Assembly: GCA_004321905.1 (NCBI GenBank)
Contig: SCQF01000023.1
Location: forward strand, 157,300 to 221,299
Reading direction: 5' to 3'
DNA: 64,000 bases
Source of the DNA: Verrucomicrobiota bacterium
Lineage (GTDB): Bacteria; Verrucomicrobiota; Kiritimatiellia; CAIQIC01
Shown: positions 1 to 12,213 of the stretch, in pieces
Layout: every line of letters begins with the position of its first letter
How positions within the stretch are numbered: the first letter of the stretch is position 1
Notes under the pieces: generated by a model
Database searches by the model: none
Seen by the model: only the letters and a program-made list of their open reading frames with translations
What the model was told of the DNA's origin: nothing
Made by a program: the position numbers and the translations under genes

Positions 1-46
1 CTATAATGGCTGCCCGCAGACGCGGCAATGGCAGATGTGGATTCGG

Positions 47-97
47 CTTTCCAAGGCTTGGAAAAGACGGCTATAGTGTTTCCCAAGCTTTGGAAAA
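47..97. repeat. Paired 19-bp palindromes, 32-bp register
   Basis: Two imperfect copies of the palindrome TTTTCCAANNNTTGGAAAA start at 47 and 79, exactly 32 bp apart. They end 14 bp before the ATG of the kinase-like gene at 111. An open frame runs through them from position 6, but this looks incidental. Confidence 0.85.
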
Positions 98-110
98 TTA
101 CGAGGCCACC

Positions 111-1793
111 ATGCCCAAATCGGAAACTAGTCAGCGTATTCGCATCACACTTGAAGATGGTCGCGTGCTGGAGCGTAGGCCGCCGGTGTTGGTCGGCGAT
201 TTGCTCGACAGTCCAACCGCGCCGAACGGTTTGGAGTACCTCGGCGCGATGGTGAACAACGACGTCTATTCGCTATCCTATCCGCTGGACGCCGATAGCG
301 AGGTGCGGTTCTTCACAGCGGCCCAAGAGGATGGCTGGCGGATGTACGTGCGTACGCTCTGTTTCCTGCTGGCCAAGACCGTACGCGAGCTTTATCCGCA
401 GGCGAGCTTCAGCATCGAACACTCGCTGGACACAGGCTATTATTGTTATTTCGCGCAGGATGAGAAACCGGGCATTAAACCCGGACAGATTCATGCGATT
501 GAGCGGCGGATGCGGGAATTGATTGCCGCCGACTTGCCCATCGAACGCCGTAAGCTGGCCTATGCCGCCGCGCTCCAGCAGTTCGAGGAGGAGCACCAGC
601 CGGACAAGTTTCACCTGCTCGCCTTCCGCAATCCCAACAAAGTGGTCATTAACTGGTGCGACGGTTTTTCCGACCTCGGGCACGGCGTCGTGGCCGAACA
701 CACCGGCGTGCTGGGCGTATTCAAACTGATCCCCTACCCGCCCGGTTTCGTCATTCAGTTCCCCGACCGCCGCAAGCCGACGCAGGTGGCCGCGTTCCGG
801 CATCGCCCCCATTTGTTTCAGATTTTCCAAGAGCATAAACGGTGGGGACGGATTCTCGGTGTCAACACCGTCGGCAAACTAAACGAACTCATCACCAACG
901 GCGGTATCCGCGACTTCATCAAGATCGCCGAGGCCTTGCACGAGAAAAAGATCGCACAAATCGCCGACCAAATCACCGCGCGCCGCGAACAACTCCGCTG
1001 GGTACTGATCGCGGGGCCATCATCGTCCGGCAAGACGACATTTGCCAAACGTCTCGTCGTGCAACTACAGGTCAACGGGTTACGTCCGCTGACACTTTCG
1101 ACGGATGATTATTTTGTGGAGCGGGGGAAAACGCCGCGTGATGCCGAAGGCAAACCGGATTTTGAACATCTGGAGGCGATTGATCTGCCGCTATTGCAGG
1201 AACAACTGGGCCAGTTGGATCGTGGCGAGGAAGTCGAACCGCCGCATTTCAACTTCGAGGCCGGGCAGCGCGAGTTTCGCGGCAACAAGCTAAAGCTGGA
1301 AGAAGGGCAACTGGTGGTGATCGAAGGCACGCACGCGCTCAATCCGCGCCTGACGGCCGCCATCCCGCTGGAGCACAAGTTCCGCATCTACGTGAGCGCG
1401 CTGACGCAACTCAACCTCGACCGCAACACCCGCATCTCGACCACCGATAACCGGCTGGTGCGGCGGCTCGTCCGCGACCGAAATTTCCGCGGCCATTCGG
1501 CGCTGCAAACTTTGCAGATGTGGCAAGGCGTGCAACGCGGCGAGCGCCGTTGGATTTTCCCGTTCCAAGCCGCCGTGGATATGGCCTTCAACTCGGCGCT
1601 GGATTATGAACTGGCGGTGCTCAAACTGGTCGTTGAACCGCAACTCGCCAGCGTCAAGCCGATGCAGGCGGAATACGCTGAAGCGCGGCGCTTGCAGGAG
1701 TTTTTGGAGTGCTTCCTCGGCGTCACCGATCAGCTCGTGCCGTCAACTTCGATCCTGCGTGAATTTATTGGACGCAGCAGTTTCCGCTACTGA
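111..1793 (+). CDS. Nucleoside/uridine kinase-like P-loop protein with N-terminal extension
   Basis: A cytoplasmic phosphoribulokinase/uridine kinase-family protein, probably phosphorylating a nucleoside or related small molecule; the substrate cannot be told from sequence. The Walker A motif GPSSSGKTT lies near residue 301 and the family signature STDDYF near residue 330. The roughly 290 residues before the kinase resemble the TGS/threonyl-tRNA-synthetase-like N-terminal half of long bacterial uridine kinase-like proteins. I chose the ATG at 111 (560 aa) because the upstream open frame from 6 would translate the palindrome pair. ssb and gph follow on the same strand, so the three may be co-transcribed. 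Family assignment is firm; exact activity is inferred. Confidence 0.8.
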   Translation: MPKSETSQRIRITLEDGRVLERRPPVLVGDLLDSPTAPNGLEYLGAMVNNDVYSLSYPLDADSEVRFFTAAQEDGWRMYVRTLCFLLAKTVRELYPQASFSIEHSLDTGYYCYFAQDEKPGIKPGQIHAIERRMRELIAADLPIERRKLAYAAALQQFEEEHQPDKFHLLAFRNPNKVVINWCDGFSDLGHGVVAEHTGVLGVFKLIPYPPGFVIQFPDRRKPTQVAAFRHRPHLFQIFQEHKRWGRILGVNTVGKLNELITNGGIRDFIKIAEALHEKKIAQIADQITARREQLRWVLIAGPSSSGKTTFAKRLVVQLQVNGLRPLTLSTDDYFVERGKTPRDAEGKPDFEHLEAIDLPLLQEQLGQLDRGEEVEPPHFNFEAGQREFRGNKLKLEEGQLVVIEGTHALNPRLTAAIPLEHKFRIYVSALTQLNLDRNTRISTTDNRLVRRLVRDRNFRGHSALQTLQMWQGVQRGERRWIFPFQAAVDMAFNSALDYELAVLKLVVEPQLASVKPMQAEYAEARRLQEFLECFLGVTDQLVPSTSILREFIGRSSFRY

Positions 1794-1871
1794 CACGCGT
1801 TTTCGCTGGCCTGTCTGCCGTGTCTGCGCTATAAGCACGATCAGTTACAACGCAGCAATGAAGGAGCAATC

Positions 1872-2288
1872 ATGGCATCCCTGAATTACGTCGTCCTCGC
1901 CGGCAATCTCACCCGCGATCCACAAGTCCGCACGACGCCCGGCGGCACCGCCGTGGCGGATCTCGGCGTGGCGATCAACGAAAAATTTAAGAACAAGGCC
2001 GGTGAGTTGCAAGAGAGCACCACCTACGTGGACATCGTGGCGTGGGGACGACAGGCCGAGGTGTGCCAGCAATATCTGCACAAAGGTTCGCCGGTACTGA
2101 TCGAAGGTCGTTTGCAACTGGATCAATGGGAGAGCAAAGAAGGCGAGAAACGGAGCAAACTCCGCATTCGCGCCGACCGGGTGCAATTTTTGAGCAGTGG
2201 CCAGCGTCGCGAAAATGGTGGCGAGCAACCTGCTGCCGCCGGCGCACCGCCACCACCAGCCCACAACGACGAACCGCCGCCGTTTTGA
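1872..2288 (+). CDS. ssb: Single-stranded DNA-binding protein
   Basis: Binds and protects single-stranded DNA in replication, repair and recombination. The N-terminal ~105 residues form a typical OB fold beginning MASLNYVVLAGNLTRDPQ and including TTYVDIVAWGRQAEVC. A short Gly/Ala/Pro-rich linker leads to the acidic tip DEPPPF, which recruits partner proteins. At 138 aa it is at the short end for the family because the linker is brief. A good ribosome-binding site, AAGGAG, lies at 1861-1866, six bases before the ATG. The next gene begins 7 bases after the stop. Confidence 0.95.
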   Translation: MASLNYVVLAGNLTRDPQVRTTPGGTAVADLGVAINEKFKNKAGELQESTTYVDIVAWGRQAEVCQQYLHKGSPVLIEGRLQLDQWESKEGEKRSKLRIRADRVQFLSSGQRRENGGEQPAAAGAPPPPAHNDEPPPF

Positions 2289-2295
2289 AATCATC

Positions 2296-2958
2296 GTGAA
2301 ACCAGTATCCTCCGCACGCGGCCGTGGCCGTTTGCTGATTTTCGATCTCGACGGCACACTGATTGACTCCGTCGGCGACCTGACCACCGCGGTCAACCGG
2401 CTCCGGCAGGATTATCACTTGCCGCCGCTATCCACGGAGGTTGTTCGCCGCTACGTTGGTAACGGCGTCCGCAAATTGGTCGAGCGCGCGTTGCAGGGTC
2501 ACCCCACTGATTTTGAGACCGCCTTGCGGGCTTATCGCGGCTACTACGAACACCACATGAGCGACACGACCGCGCTCTTTCCCGACGTCGCCACCGGGCT
2601 GAACAAACTACGCGCCGCCGGCTATCAACTCGCCGTCATCAGCAACAAACCGTCCGCCTATTGCCACGCCTTGCTCGCGCGGTTGGGCGTGGCCGATTTG
2701 TTCGTCTGCATTCTCGGCGATGGCGACACGCCGCGCCTCAAACCCGACCCCGCGCCGCTGCTCGAAGCGATGCATCGCGCCGGTGCCACCGCGCAGGAAG
2801 CGTGGATGATCGGCGACCATCACACCGATCTCGAAGCCGCGCGCCACGCCGGCGTGCGTAGCGTGTTCGTCAATTATGGCCTCGGCGAAACCGGCGCGGA
2901 AAAACCAGACCAGCGTTGCGCGAATTTTGCGGAAGTGGTCGCGTTTTTTGCGCCGTGA
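2296..2958 (+). CDS. gph: HAD-superfamily phosphatase, phosphoglycolate phosphatase-like
   Basis: A haloacid dehalogenase-type phosphatase, most like phosphoglycolate phosphatase, which dephosphorylates the 2-phosphoglycolate produced by DNA repair or oxygenase side reactions. HAD motif I, FDLDGTLIDS, is near residue 17; motif II includes AVISNKPS; motif IV is MIGDHHTDLEAARHAG. A helical cap lies between motifs I and II. I placed the start at GTG 2296, seven bases after ssb, giving 220 aa; an open frame extends further upstream inside ssb but lacks family similarity. HAD substrates are hard to predict, so a related sugar phosphate is possible. Confidence 0.8.
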   Translation: MKPVSSARGRGRLLIFDLDGTLIDSVGDLTTAVNRLRQDYHLPPLSTEVVRRYVGNGVRKLVERALQGHPTDFETALRAYRGYYEHHMSDTTALFPDVATGLNKLRAAGYQLAVISNKPSAYCHALLARLGVADLFVCILGDGDTPRLKPDPAPLLEAMHRAGATAQEAWMIGDHHTDLEAARHAGVRSVFVNYGLGETGAEKPDQRCANFAEVVAFFAP

Positions 2959-2966
2959 AACGCACG

Positions 2967-2985
2967 TTTTCCAAGGCTTGGAAAA
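2967..2985. repeat. Single 19-bp palindrome between convergent genes
   Basis: Perfect copy TTTTCCAAGGCTTGGAAAA in the 38-bp gap between two genes that end toward each other. No partner is visible 32 bp to either side. Confidence 0.85.
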
Positions 2986-2996
2986 CACAACCGGCC

Positions 2997-4730
2997 TTAG
3001 GGTCGAGTGGCCGCCGGCTTGGCGAGATAAAACCCATTCCGAATATTGCCGGGCGTTCGGCAACACAGCGCATCTTGCGGAAAAGGGGTACACGGCAAGG
3101 GCGCGTCGCCACAGCGATCATCCCCTTCCGGCACCCAGACGACCAAGGGCGGTTGCTGGCCGTTGTCGAGTTGTACATTTCGCAAGTTGGACACCAAGGC
3201 ATGGCCCAAATGCCAAATCGTGATTTTGGGCGGCCACGACCATCCCGGAAACGTCGCCATTAGCAACAGGACAGCCCATAGCCCGGCGCTTAGCATGGAA
3301 TATCGCCATGAGACCATGCTTGATAAACACATTGCACCTGTGAGCGCAAACCACAGCCAGAAGTAGCCCTCGCCAAAACGCAAATCAGGGGCCAGCACAA
3401 ACCAAGCCAGCAACGTGGCGCTCACCGCCAGCACGGCGAAAAACAAATGCCCGTCGGGTCTACGGCAGCAACCAAAAAGAAGAAACAACAATCCCGCACC
3501 CAACAACTTCAATTCGATGGCATGGCGGTTTCTTTGCCACCACGGTTGCAACCATGGAAACGATTTATCCTGCGCTGCACGTTTTTCATAATCCGGACCG
3601 GGTTGACGCGCCCATGCGCGCATGAGGGCCGATTGGTTACGCATGGAATAGGACAACCCACCGCCAGGCAACGGCACGGGGTTTGCGGGAACCGCCCACG
3701 CCACCGGCAGTTGACCATAGGGCGCAGGATAGAGCAGCCATCCCGATAAAATTGCATTTCGGATCAAGAGTCCGCCGGCGAGCATCAGAGGTAATGCGAT
3801 ACCTACCAGCCATGCGCATCGCGATGGCAGGCGCCGGGCCATAACCAATCCCCAAGCACCCAACAAAAGCGCCAACACCCAACCAACCGGCTTGATGGCA
3901 ATACTTATGGCCACCAGCAGGAGCATGGTGAAAATTCCGGCGCGCCGGTCGCGGGTGGCCTGCTCCGGCTGCGACAACTGCAAAAACTCCAATATCGCCA
4001 ACCCCATCGCTATGACCGCTGGACGATCATAATACAGGTTGGGCACATTATCGCTGACCAGTAATGCGGCATAGGCCAGCAGCAATAAGCAGAAAAGTTT
4101 CAGGTGCCGCGCCGTGGTTGGCGCATAGAGCCAAGTCCAAACCAATTGCGCAAAGAACATGACGCTAAAAATCCCCGGAACAATCCACGCGGATTGACGA
4201 TACCAAAGGCCATGATCCATGATCGCCGCATAGAGCAAGTAGAGGGAACTAAGGCCCAGCGGCATATGCAAATTGGCCAAGCCCGGAACGGCCGGATATT
4301 CCTTGGCCCAACGCACGCTGGTGAAGTGATATAAATCCGAATCATAAGCGCCACTCCACTCCGTCGTACCAACGCCCCGCGCCCCCCACAACAAACCGAT
4401 CAGCAACAAGCCCCAGAAAATGTATCGGCGTCTGTCTGACACCACACAGGGATTGTTCCATGATTCATGCAAAGCTTTCGCCAACGACCAAAGTCCCGGC
4501 AACGCAAAGGCGCCAGCCAGCATAAGGCCACCGCCCTTCAAGGGTAAGCAGAGCGAATAAAGCTGTGCGACCGCCATCAGCGTGCCAAATCCAATCCAGA
4601 ATGAACGAAAGATGTCCGCGCCATTCAGACCGGAACGGGACTGAACACGGAATAACCGCGTATAAACAAGCCACCCGATTCCGGACAGCACTACAAATTG
4701 GACACTCCATGCCAGTAAAATGGAAACCAT
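2997..4730 (-). CDS. Polytopic membrane protein, envelope glycan-related (unknown function)
   Basis: A 577-residue integral membrane protein with about a dozen hydrophobic segments; the first is at the N-terminus (LLAWSVQFVVLSGIGWLVY). A periplasmic-looking loop near residues 120-170 contains YDSDLYHF and HMPLGLSSLY, which resembles the acidic loop of GT-C-type lipid-linked sugar transferases and of the LIC_10190 family of membrane proteins. The C-terminal ~60 residues are soluble. It starts 22 bp after the end of the GT2-methyltransferase gene, so both are probably transcribed together and act in the same surface-glycan pathway. Membrane topology is clear; catalytic function is inferred. Confidence 0.65.
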   Translation of the reverse strand: MVSILLAWSVQFVVLSGIGWLVYTRLFRVQSRSGLNGADIFRSFWIGFGTLMAVAQLYSLCLPLKGGGLMLAGAFALPGLWSLAKALHESWNNPCVVSDRRRYIFWGLLLIGLLWGARGVGTTEWSGAYDSDLYHFTSVRWAKEYPAVPGLANLHMPLGLSSLYLLYAAIMDHGLWYRQSAWIVPGIFSVMFFAQLVWTWLYAPTTARHLKLFCLLLLAYAALLVSDNVPNLYYDRPAVIAMGLAILEFLQLSQPEQATRDRRAGIFTMLLLVAISIAIKPVGWVLALLLGAWGLVMARRLPSRCAWLVGIALPLMLAGGLLIRNAILSGWLLYPAPYGQLPVAWAVPANPVPLPGGGLSYSMRNQSALMRAWARQPGPDYEKRAAQDKSFPWLQPWWQRNRHAIELKLLGAGLLFLLFGCCRRPDGHLFFAVLAVSATLLAWFVLAPDLRFGEGYFWLWFALTGAMCLSSMVSWRYSMLSAGLWAVLLLMATFPGWSWPPKITIWHLGHALVSNLRNVQLDNGQQPPLVVWVPEGDDRCGDAPLPCTPFPQDALCCRTPGNIRNGFYLAKPAATRP

Positions 4731-4752
4731 GTGATTGCTGGTGTTCGGTATC

Positions 4753-6162
4753 CTATGCAGCAGGCTTGCGCGCGACGGCGATCAGCGAGAGGCCCGGCCA
4801 CGGTAAGATGCGTTCGAGCAGCCGCCACAACCAGACCAAGGCGTCGTAGAATTTGAGTTGGAGTCGCCCGAAATGCTTGCGCCGTAGCACGCGCCCATTC
4901 AGCCACCAACCCGGCACGCCGACCCGGTTGAACGTGAAAATCTTTTCCACCTCAAAACCCGCCGCCTGTATTTTTTGCTCCAAGTCGGCGGCGGTGTAGC
5001 GGCGCACGTGCCCCAACGCGGCGTCGAGCGTGCCGAAGAGCCGCTGGCTGCGCGGCACTAAAATCAGCGCGCGACCACCGGGCGCCAACGCGGAAAAAAT
5101 ATTGCGCAGGCCGGCAGCATCCTGGGCCACGTGTTCCAACACGTTCAAACAGATGACGGAATCAAAGTGGTTTTCCAAGCCTTGGAAATGTGTCGCCTCC
5201 GCCACGTCCAAGGCCTGGACGACGACGGGCCGCTTGCCGGTATAACGGTTGGAGAGATAATGCAAATGGAGCGGGTCAATGTCCGTGGCCATGTAGTACG
5301 TGCGCGGCAAAAATTGAGCGGTGAGATTCCCCATACCTGCGCCAACCTCCAACACCCGTTCGCCAAGCCACGGGTGCAGTACATCGGCCATCCAGCGGTT
5401 GAAGCGGTGCGTGTTGGAAAGGCTATGCAGAATGGCGTGGCCATAGTGCTCGACATAGAGGTCATCCACCAGTTTGAACCAGAATATGACGCCCAGCGCC
5501 TTGCAAGCATCGCGCCAGGTGATTTTTTTGCCTTCGTGATAGGTGCGCCCGCGGTAGGAAATCGGCACCTCGTAGATGCGACAGCCGCGTTTGGCGAATT
5601 TGGCGGTCAGTTCCGGCTCAACGCCAAACCGGTTGCAACGAATCGGAATGGATTTGAGCAAGTCGGCGCGCGCCATTTTGTAGCACGTCTCCATATCCGT
5701 CAGATTCAAATCCGTCAGCATATTGGAAAGTAGCGTGAGCAGGCGATTACCCAGGCTGTGCCAAAAATAAAGCACCCGCCGCCGCTCGCCGCTGAGAAAA
5801 CGCGAACCATAGACCACATCGGCCTCGCCACTCAAAATAGGCGCGAGCAATTTGCTCAACTCGGCCGGCGCATACTCCAAATCGGCATCTTGAAACACAA
5901 TGATATCGCCGCTGGCCCGCGCGATACCTGCGCGCAAGGCTGCACCTTTGCCGCAATTTTTGGGCTGGCACAATGCAATCACGGACGGATGCTGCCGGAC
6001 AATTTCCTGCACCACCACAGCGGTGCCATCGGTCGAGGCATCATCAACAACGATCACTTCGCGGCTGACCTCGGGCGGCAAGGGTGCGACCAATACCGCC
6101 TCGACCATCTGCGCCAAGGTGTACTTTTCGTTGAAAACGGGGATCAGAACACTCAATTTCAC
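4753..6162 (-). CDS. Family 2 glycosyltransferase fused to an S-adenosylmethionine methyltransferase
   Basis: A two-domain envelope enzyme. Residues 1-235 are a GT-A glycosyltransferase of the dolichyl-phosphate-mannose synthase/DPG type: VDDASTDGT near residue 39, DAD at about 92-94 for metal-nucleotide binding, and the acceptor-side NRFGVEPELTAK stretch. Residues 255-470 are a class I methyltransferase with glycine loop LEVGAGMGN near 271 and a CLNVLEHV motif. A palindrome at 5171-5189 is translated as FQGLE between these methyltransferase motifs. The GTG at 6162 begins directly at the GT core (KLSVLIPVFNE); an ATG further upstream would add 24 unrelated residues. The domain pairing suggests transfer and methylation of a lipid-linked sugar. 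Confidence 0.8.
   Translation of the reverse strand: MKLSVLIPVFNEKYTLAQMVEAVLVAPLPPEVSREVIVVDDASTDGTAVVVQEIVRQHPSVIALCQPKNCGKGAALRAGIARASGDIIVFQDADLEYAPAELSKLLAPILSGEADVVYGSRFLSGERRRVLYFWHSLGNRLLTLLSNMLTDLNLTDMETCYKMARADLLKSIPIRCNRFGVEPELTAKFAKRGCRIYEVPISYRGRTYHEGKKITWRDACKALGVIFWFKLVDDLYVEHYGHAILHSLSNTHRFNRWMADVLHPWLGERVLEVGAGMGNLTAQFLPRTYYMATDIDPLHLHYLSNRYTGKRPVVVQALDVAEATHFQGLENHFDSVICLNVLEHVAQDAAGLRNIFSALAPGGRALILVPRSQRLFGTLDAALGHVRRYTAADLEQKIQAAGFEVEKIFTFNRVGVPGWWLNGRVLRRKHFGRLQLKFYDALVWLWRLLERILPWPGLSLIAVARKPAA
5171..5222. repeat. In-gene palindrome with degenerate partner
   Basis: A near-perfect copy (TTTTCCAAGCCTTGGAAAT) at 5171-5189 is followed by a shorter palindromic site, GTCCAAGGCCTGGAC, whose register is 33 bp downstream. 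Both lie inside the methyltransferase half of the fusion gene and keep its frame open. Confidence 0.65.
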
Positions 6163-6258
6163 AGCCCCAGCATAGACGAAGCCAGCTCCCCCGACAAGTA
6201 CGCGAATAGCAAAATTCGGATTGGCGCGGAACAAATCAACACGTTAGAATCACCGGAC

Positions 6259-7479
6259 ATGAGTGTGAATAATCCATCACGCAGTCCGAGGTTATGGGGC
6301 TTGGGCACCATTGCGCGGCGACTGGCGGATACAACCGACTTTGCGCAACCCGAGGCGCGCAAGCGGCTGGGTATGTTTCAAGGCTGGCTCAGCGTGGGGT
6401 TCAGCCTCGTGCTGGCACTGACCAAGGCTGTGCTGGCGTGGCTATCCGGCTCCATCGCCTTGCTGGCCGACGCACTGAACAACACCGCCGATATCGCCAG
6501 CAGCACCGTCATCGCGCTCAGCTTTTCGTGGTCGCGCCGCCCACGCGATCGCGGCCATCCGTTCGGGCACGGGCGCATCGAGCATGTGGCCACGCTGGTG
6601 CTCTCCATGGCATTACTGGCCGTCGGGTTCGATGTGGGCCGCGCGGGCGTGCAACGCCTGCTCCACCCGCGACCGCTGGAGATCAGCCAGCTTGTTCTGG
6701 CGATTTTGTTGGTGACCGTGTTGATAAAAACGTGGCTCGCGCTTTTCACCCGCGCGCTCGCTCGCGCCACGCGCTCGGAAACACTCGCCGCCGACGCTTG
6801 GAACCATATCTTCGACATCCTCAGCACCGCGCTCGTATTCCTCGGTCTGCTCGGCGCGCGGCACGGTTGGCCGGCGCTCGATGGCTGGGCCGGCCTCGGC
6901 GTCGCTGGCTTCATCTTCTTCACCGGTGCGCGTTACGCCCGCCGCTCCGTGAGCGTGTTGCTGGGCGAGGCGCCGGACCCCACGCTCGTGCGGCGCATCC
7001 AACAAATTGCCCGCACGCAACCCGGCGTGCAAAGCGCCCACGAGGTCGTCATCAACACCTACGGCGACTCGCTAATGGTGTCGCTGCATATCGAGGTGGA
7101 CGCGGCCCAAAGCGCGCGCGAGGTCCACGACTTGGCCGAGCTGGTGGAGCGGCGCATTGAGCAGGAAATCCCCGACAGCAAGGTGATCGTGCATGTGGAC
7201 CCCGTGGATCGCACCCACCCCGCCTACGCCGCCGCCGAACAAACGTTGCGCGATTTCTGCGCCACCGAACCGCGCGTGGAAGAATTCCACGATCTGCGCC
7301 TCGACGCGACACCGCAGGGCTTGGAACTCTCGGTGGATGTGGTGCAGAAACTGAACTTGCCGCCCGCCGATGCGCGCCACATCGAAGAGCGACTAGAACA
7401 ACAACTACGCGCGCACATCGCCGCGTTGCGCCGCGTGACGTTGCGCCGGGAAACATCCTACAGCAGCCCGATGGCCTGA
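6259..7479 (+). CDS. Cation diffusion facilitator (CDF) family divalent metal exporter
   Basis: An inner-membrane antiporter exporting Zn, Fe, Mn or a similar divalent ion in exchange for protons. About six transmembrane helices span residues 40-235. The metal-site helices carry LLADALNNTADIASS (helix 2) and AADAWNHIFDIL (helix 5), with the usual GHPFGHGRIEHV loop between helices 2 and 3. The C-terminal ~170 residues hold the cytoplasmic ferredoxin-like dimerisation domain, followed by a further alpha/beta segment, so the protein (406 aa) is longer than minimal CDFs. Which metal it moves cannot be predicted. The palindrome pair at 7492 follows the stop directly. Confidence 0.88.
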   Translation: MSVNNPSRSPRLWGLGTIARRLADTTDFAQPEARKRLGMFQGWLSVGFSLVLALTKAVLAWLSGSIALLADALNNTADIASSTVIALSFSWSRRPRDRGHPFGHGRIEHVATLVLSMALLAVGFDVGRAGVQRLLHPRPLEISQLVLAILLVTVLIKTWLALFTRALARATRSETLAADAWNHIFDILSTALVFLGLLGARHGWPALDGWAGLGVAGFIFFTGARYARRSVSVLLGEAPDPTLVRRIQQIARTQPGVQSAHEVVINTYGDSLMVSLHIEVDAAQSAREVHDLAELVERRIEQEIPDSKVIVHVDPVDRTHPAYAAAEQTLRDFCATEPRVEEFHDLRLDATPQGLELSVDVVQKLNLPPADARHIEERLEQQLRAHIAALRRVTLRRETSYSSPMA

Positions 7480-7491
7480 CGTCGCCACGCG

Positions 7492-7542
7492 TTTTCCAAG
7501 GTTTGGAAAAACCGATGTTTGGCTTTTCCAAGCCTTGGAAAA
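7492..7542. repeat. Paired 19-bp palindromes upstream of ileS
   Basis: Two perfect or near-perfect copies, TTTTCCAAGGTTTGGAAAA (7492-7510) and TTTTCCAAGCCTTGGAAAA (7524-7542), 32 bp apart start to start. Confidence 0.92.
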
Positions 7543-7555
7543 CCGTGTAATCCGC

Positions 7556-7585
7556 TTGATTTCCCGCACACAGAACCGCTAAGTT
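7556..7585 (+). promoter_or_regulatory. Possible sigma-70-type promoter for ileS
   Basis: TTGATT (7556-7561), an 18-base spacer, then TAAGTT (7580-7585), 31 bases before the ileS ATG and 13 bases after the palindrome pair. The match is only moderate. Confidence 0.3.
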
Positions 7586-7615
7586 GCGGGGCCGCTTTGC
7601 GGCAGGAAAAGAGCC

Positions 7616-10840
<3,225 letters not shown>

Positions 10841-10841
10841 G

Positions 10842-10892
10842 CTTTCCAAGGGTTGGAAAATTGGCTCGCCAGCGTTTCCAAACCTTGGAAAA
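10842..10892. repeat. Paired 19-bp palindromes between ileS and flippase gene
   Basis: Copies at 10842-10860 and 10874-10892, exactly 32 bp apart. They fill most of the 61-bp gap between the ileS stop and the next start. A weaker partial match follows at 10912. Confidence 0.9.
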
Positions 10893-10901
10893 CTGCCCGC
10901 G

Positions 10902-12200
10902 GTGATTGCACGTTTCCAAAACTGGTTGGTTCGCTGGCGGCGGCACGATGGTTTTCATTTTGCCTATGACAGCGCCGTATTGATCGTCGGCAGCGGGCTG
11001 ACGGCCTTTTTGTTCGTTTTGTTTCATGCGATTACCGGGCGGCTGATGAACCCGGAGCACTACGCCTTGTTTCTGGCCTTGATCGCTCTGTTAAACGTAC
11101 TCAGCGTACCAGCCGGGGTTGTTTCCACGACGATGACGCGTTATGTGGCCGAGTATGTACATCGTGACGACTCAGGCACTTGGCTACTCCTCTTACGGCG
11201 CGGATTGCGGCTGATATTGCCGTGGGGCGTGGGCGTACTGGTCGTGTGGTGCTTGACCGCTCCGTGGTTGCGCGAGATTTTCAAATCACCTTCGGCAGCG
11301 AGTGTGGCCATGGTCGGGCTGATCGCATTCGTCGGTCTCTTCAGTCCTTTCCTAGGCGGGGCCTTGACCGGTAGCCGCCGCTTTGGCTGGAGCATAACCT
11401 CCGGCATCGGCACCGGCGCAAGTCGTTTGTTGCTGGCCACGGTGGTGGCGCTCATGGGCGGTGGCGTCACGTGGATGCTGGGCACGGTGGTCGGTAGTTC
11501 GATTATCGGCTTGTTGATCGCGTGGTGGCCGTTGCGCCGGATGTATCAGGTCACCCCGGCGGACACAACGGAACTGCCGGACGCACACGCAGTACAAGGT
11601 TATTTCTGGGCGGTGCTGTTCGGACAAATCGCGCTGTTTTTGATGATTAATGCCGATATGATTTTTCTCCCGCGTTTCCTCGCCGGCGATGAATTGGCCG
11701 CTTACGGCAAGGCGGCACAACTTTCGCGCGCCGTCTTTTTCCTACCGATGCCGATTATCAGCGCCATGTTCCCGCGCGCCGTAACGTCAAGCAATCCGCG
11801 CCTGCTGCTGGGTCCAATACTTTTCACGTTGGTCGTGTGTGTGGCTGCCGCAGCGTTTATGACGGCATGGCCAGCGTTACCCATGCGGTTGCTCTACGCC
11901 GTCAACGATCCGCTGCATTTTACGCTGATGCGCTGGTACGTCTGGGCAGTGATTCCGCTGGCCCTAATCAACTTGATCGCGCCCTACCTTTGGGCACGGC
12001 ACGAAACGGTGCGGGCGCTCTGGCTGGTACCGGTCACGTTGGGCTATCTTTGCTTGCTCTATCGTTTCCATGCCACGCCGCAACAGATCATCCTCTGCCT
12101 GCTAACCGGTGGTCTTGCGGCGCTGGTCGTGCTCGGCTGGCTGACGTGGCGCGTATTGGCAACGCCCGAGGCAACGCGTACCTTGCAACCGAAACCGTAA
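10902..12200 (+). CDS. Polysaccharide flippase of the MOP/Wzx type
   Basis: An integral membrane protein that probably flips lipid-linked sugar units across the inner membrane. About 12 hydrophobic helices are spread over 432 aa; the first (DSAVLIVGSGLTAFLFVLFHAITGR region, residues ~23-45) has the fold-defining look of polysaccharide-biosynthesis/oligosaccharide flippases. The GTG at 10902 is the first start after the palindrome pair. It is followed at 13 bp by an FHA-domain protein and then by a glycosyltransferase, which supports a role in envelope glycan assembly. The exact substrate is unknown. Confidence 0.75.
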   Translation: MIARFQNWLVRWRRHDGFHFAYDSAVLIVGSGLTAFLFVLFHAITGRLMNPEHYALFLALIALLNVLSVPAGVVSTTMTRYVAEYVHRDDSGTWLLLLRRGLRLILPWGVGVLVVWCLTAPWLREIFKSPSAASVAMVGLIAFVGLFSPFLGGALTGSRRFGWSITSGIGTGASRLLLATVVALMGGGVTWMLGTVVGSSIIGLLIAWWPLRRMYQVTPADTTELPDAHAVQGYFWAVLFGQIALFLMINADMIFLPRFLAGDELAAYGKAAQLSRAVFFLPMPIISAMFPRAVTSSNPRLLLGPILFTLVVCVAAAAFMTAWPALPMRLLYAVNDPLHFTLMRWYVWAVIPLALINLIAPYLWARHETVRALWLVPVTLGYLCLLYRFHATPQQIILCLLTGGLAALVVLGWLTWRVLATPEATRTLQPKP

Positions 12201-12213
12201 ATAAAAGCGTATC

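Noticed and set aside
6..110. N-terminal extension of the kinase-like gene
   Set aside because: It would translate the palindrome pair and has no family counterpart; ATG at 111 fits better.
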